Of a stretch of DNA of 64,000 nucleotides, positions 62,695 to 64,000 are shown piece after piece. Position numbers and translations under genes: made by a program. Every line of letters begins with the position of its first letter. Position 1 is the first letter of the stretch. The stretch comes from Meconema thalassinum (lineage: Eukaryota; Arthropoda; Insecta; Orthoptera; Tettigoniidae): positions 191,212,813 to 191,276,812 of the forward strand of contig OX336397.1 in assembly GCA_946902985.2 (NCBI GenBank), given 5' to 3'. The notes beneath the pieces are model-generated. The model made no database searches. It had not been told where the DNA came from and saw only the letters and a program-made list of their open reading frames with translations.

Positions 62695-64000
62695 TAAACC
62701 CTTTGGAAAATAGCATGTAGACAAGATTCAAAATTTCGGGGTCGTAATGGATTCTTGTGAATGTGATTTAGAGGTTTTGCTATCAACATAACTTCCAGGG
62801 TTCATAAGGTTAACTTATTATTATTATAAAGCCAAGAAAAACAACAGGATCTACTAACAAATGAAATTTATTAACTGAATCAAACATAAAAAAGGAAAAC
62901 TATAACCACCCTTTTATTGTTCACTCGCGTGAACAGATCTAACACTGACCAGCCTGACGTACCGTGACGACACGGCATGACAGCTGTCAACAAGCATTGT
63001 GACTGAAATGTCACTTAAGTCAAAGTAACAAAAGAAAAACGGATCACAAGATCCAAATATAACAAACAAATAAAATAGTACAAAAATTTAATATTTATGA
63101 GCGACACGGGTTTTAAGACTAGTTCAAGTAATGAGCATTTTGACGGGCGCTCGTTTCCGACCAAAACAGTTGGTTCGGGAACGGACTCCGTACTGCGAAG
63201 GACGAATTACGGAAATGTGGGAACAACAATTACATATTTATATACACTACTGACATGCTCTAACCTTAGATTACCACAACCAAATACACGTGTGTATTAT
63301 TTAAAATAAGGGCTGCGGAATTACCGACTTATACCTTAAACACTAGGAAGGCATAACATGACATGAACAGGTTTGGCCGGTTGCCAAATTATATTTATAT
63401 GAATACAATGGCCTTGAAAATAAGAGCCAACAACAACAAAATATAACTTTTAATTTTCACGCCGGAAAGTTTGGCGTTTTAAAACAATGAACAAATAAGT
63501 CGTAGTAATGATAAAAGAAACTTGGATCGACAACATGGCAACTTCCCAAATTAAACCAAATAAAATAACCTTAACTCATTAGGCTTTAAAGCAAACATAA
63601 CGTGTCATAACGAGCTGGAGACAACCGGGCCTGTTATCGCATCACCGAGAGAGTGGCTGATTTCTTCCCCCAAGTAGTAATTAGTGCCATGCTAAATATA
63701 GATTCTGGCCCATAGCCAGCGTACAGCACCTTTGCTAATCGCCACCTGTTAAACGCGTACAAATAAATAACACATTATCTCAAAACATCCTCTCAGGGAT
63801 TTTTAAGAATACATTCCCAGGTCAAACTTATCCCCACGGATAACTAGTTTGCCGGAATGATATCGCAGTCATGGACAGGCTTTACCTCTCCTCATCATCA
63901 TCACTTACACCCAAAAACACGTGGCACATTTCTCGAAGATCACGTCGTAGCATTAATCAGCACACCTCTCAGATAATGACACACAACATGTCCAAATGAC
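62695..64000 (-). mobile_element. Same inserted element, copy 2, truncated by the window end
   Basis: These are the first 1,306 bp of the element in the same monomer position and orientation as copy 1. I see no differences from 39240-40545. It is a copy made by the large duplication, not a second insertion, because the private variants beside it are also shared. Confidence 0.9.

Larger units (their letters stand above)
53447..64000 (+). repeat. Large tandem duplication, copy 2 (offset 23,455 bp)
   Basis: It is the partner of 29992-40545 and runs off the window. It holds the same monomer order, the same private variants next to the insertion (CTCTACTTACTCGG) and the same insertion site, so the insertion came before the duplication. 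An assembly duplicate or a merged second haplotype cannot be excluded from sequence alone. Confidence 0.92.

Noticed and set aside
62695..64000. A second independent insertion of the element
   Set aside because: The site, the orientation and private variants beside it match copy 1 at an exact 23,455-bp offset, so it was copied together with its surroundings.

Overview
The window is almost entirely satellite DNA from a eukaryotic genome. I see no convincing protein-coding gene, rRNA, tRNA or CRISPR array, and nothing that looks prokaryotic. The satellite itself does not identify the organism. An animal, perhaps an arthropod, is my guess, based only on the style of the repeats and of the inserted element.

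Layout. 1-39239 and 41887-62694 are one head-to-tail array of about 85 monomers, interrupted once and then followed by a second copy of the same interrupting element. The basic monomer is 699 bp: a variable-copy block of 156-bp subrepeats plus a core of about 387 bp. Monomers with one (about 543 bp), two (699), three (855) and four (1011) subrepeats are all present, and so is a 504-bp class with a 195-bp core deletion. The left domain (1 to about 29.9 kb) has 504-, 543-, 699- and 855-bp monomers, a chimeric monomer and an inverted segment. The right domain (about 30.0-62.7 kb) has 699-bp and many 855-bp monomers and higher-order units of about 2.25 kb.

39240-41886 is a 2,647-bp AT-rich insertion flanked by a 4-bp CTAG target-site duplication, with 9-bp near-identical inverted termini. 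Its minus strand carries CRE, GC-box, CCAAT and TATA motifs in that order, and an AATAAA near the far end. This fits a solo LTR read on the minus strand, but a non-autonomous DNA transposon is not excluded. Removing it with one CTAG leaves exactly an 855-bp monomer, and filled and empty sites both exist in the window. 62695-64000 is the first 1,306 bp of a second copy at the same site.

The second copy belongs to a large tandem duplication: about 29,992-40,545 recurs at 53,447-64,000, offset exactly 23,455 bp, with only scattered single-base differences. Smaller duplications with offsets of 2.25, 3.5, 4.2, 4.7, 7.0 and 7.6 kb show repeated unequal exchange.

No multi-gene system is present. 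The most interesting signals are the nested repeat structure, the shared insertion and its use as a marker, and a set of transcription-factor-like motifs (RFX X-box, AP-1, TATA) repeated in nearly every monomer. Their function is unproven.
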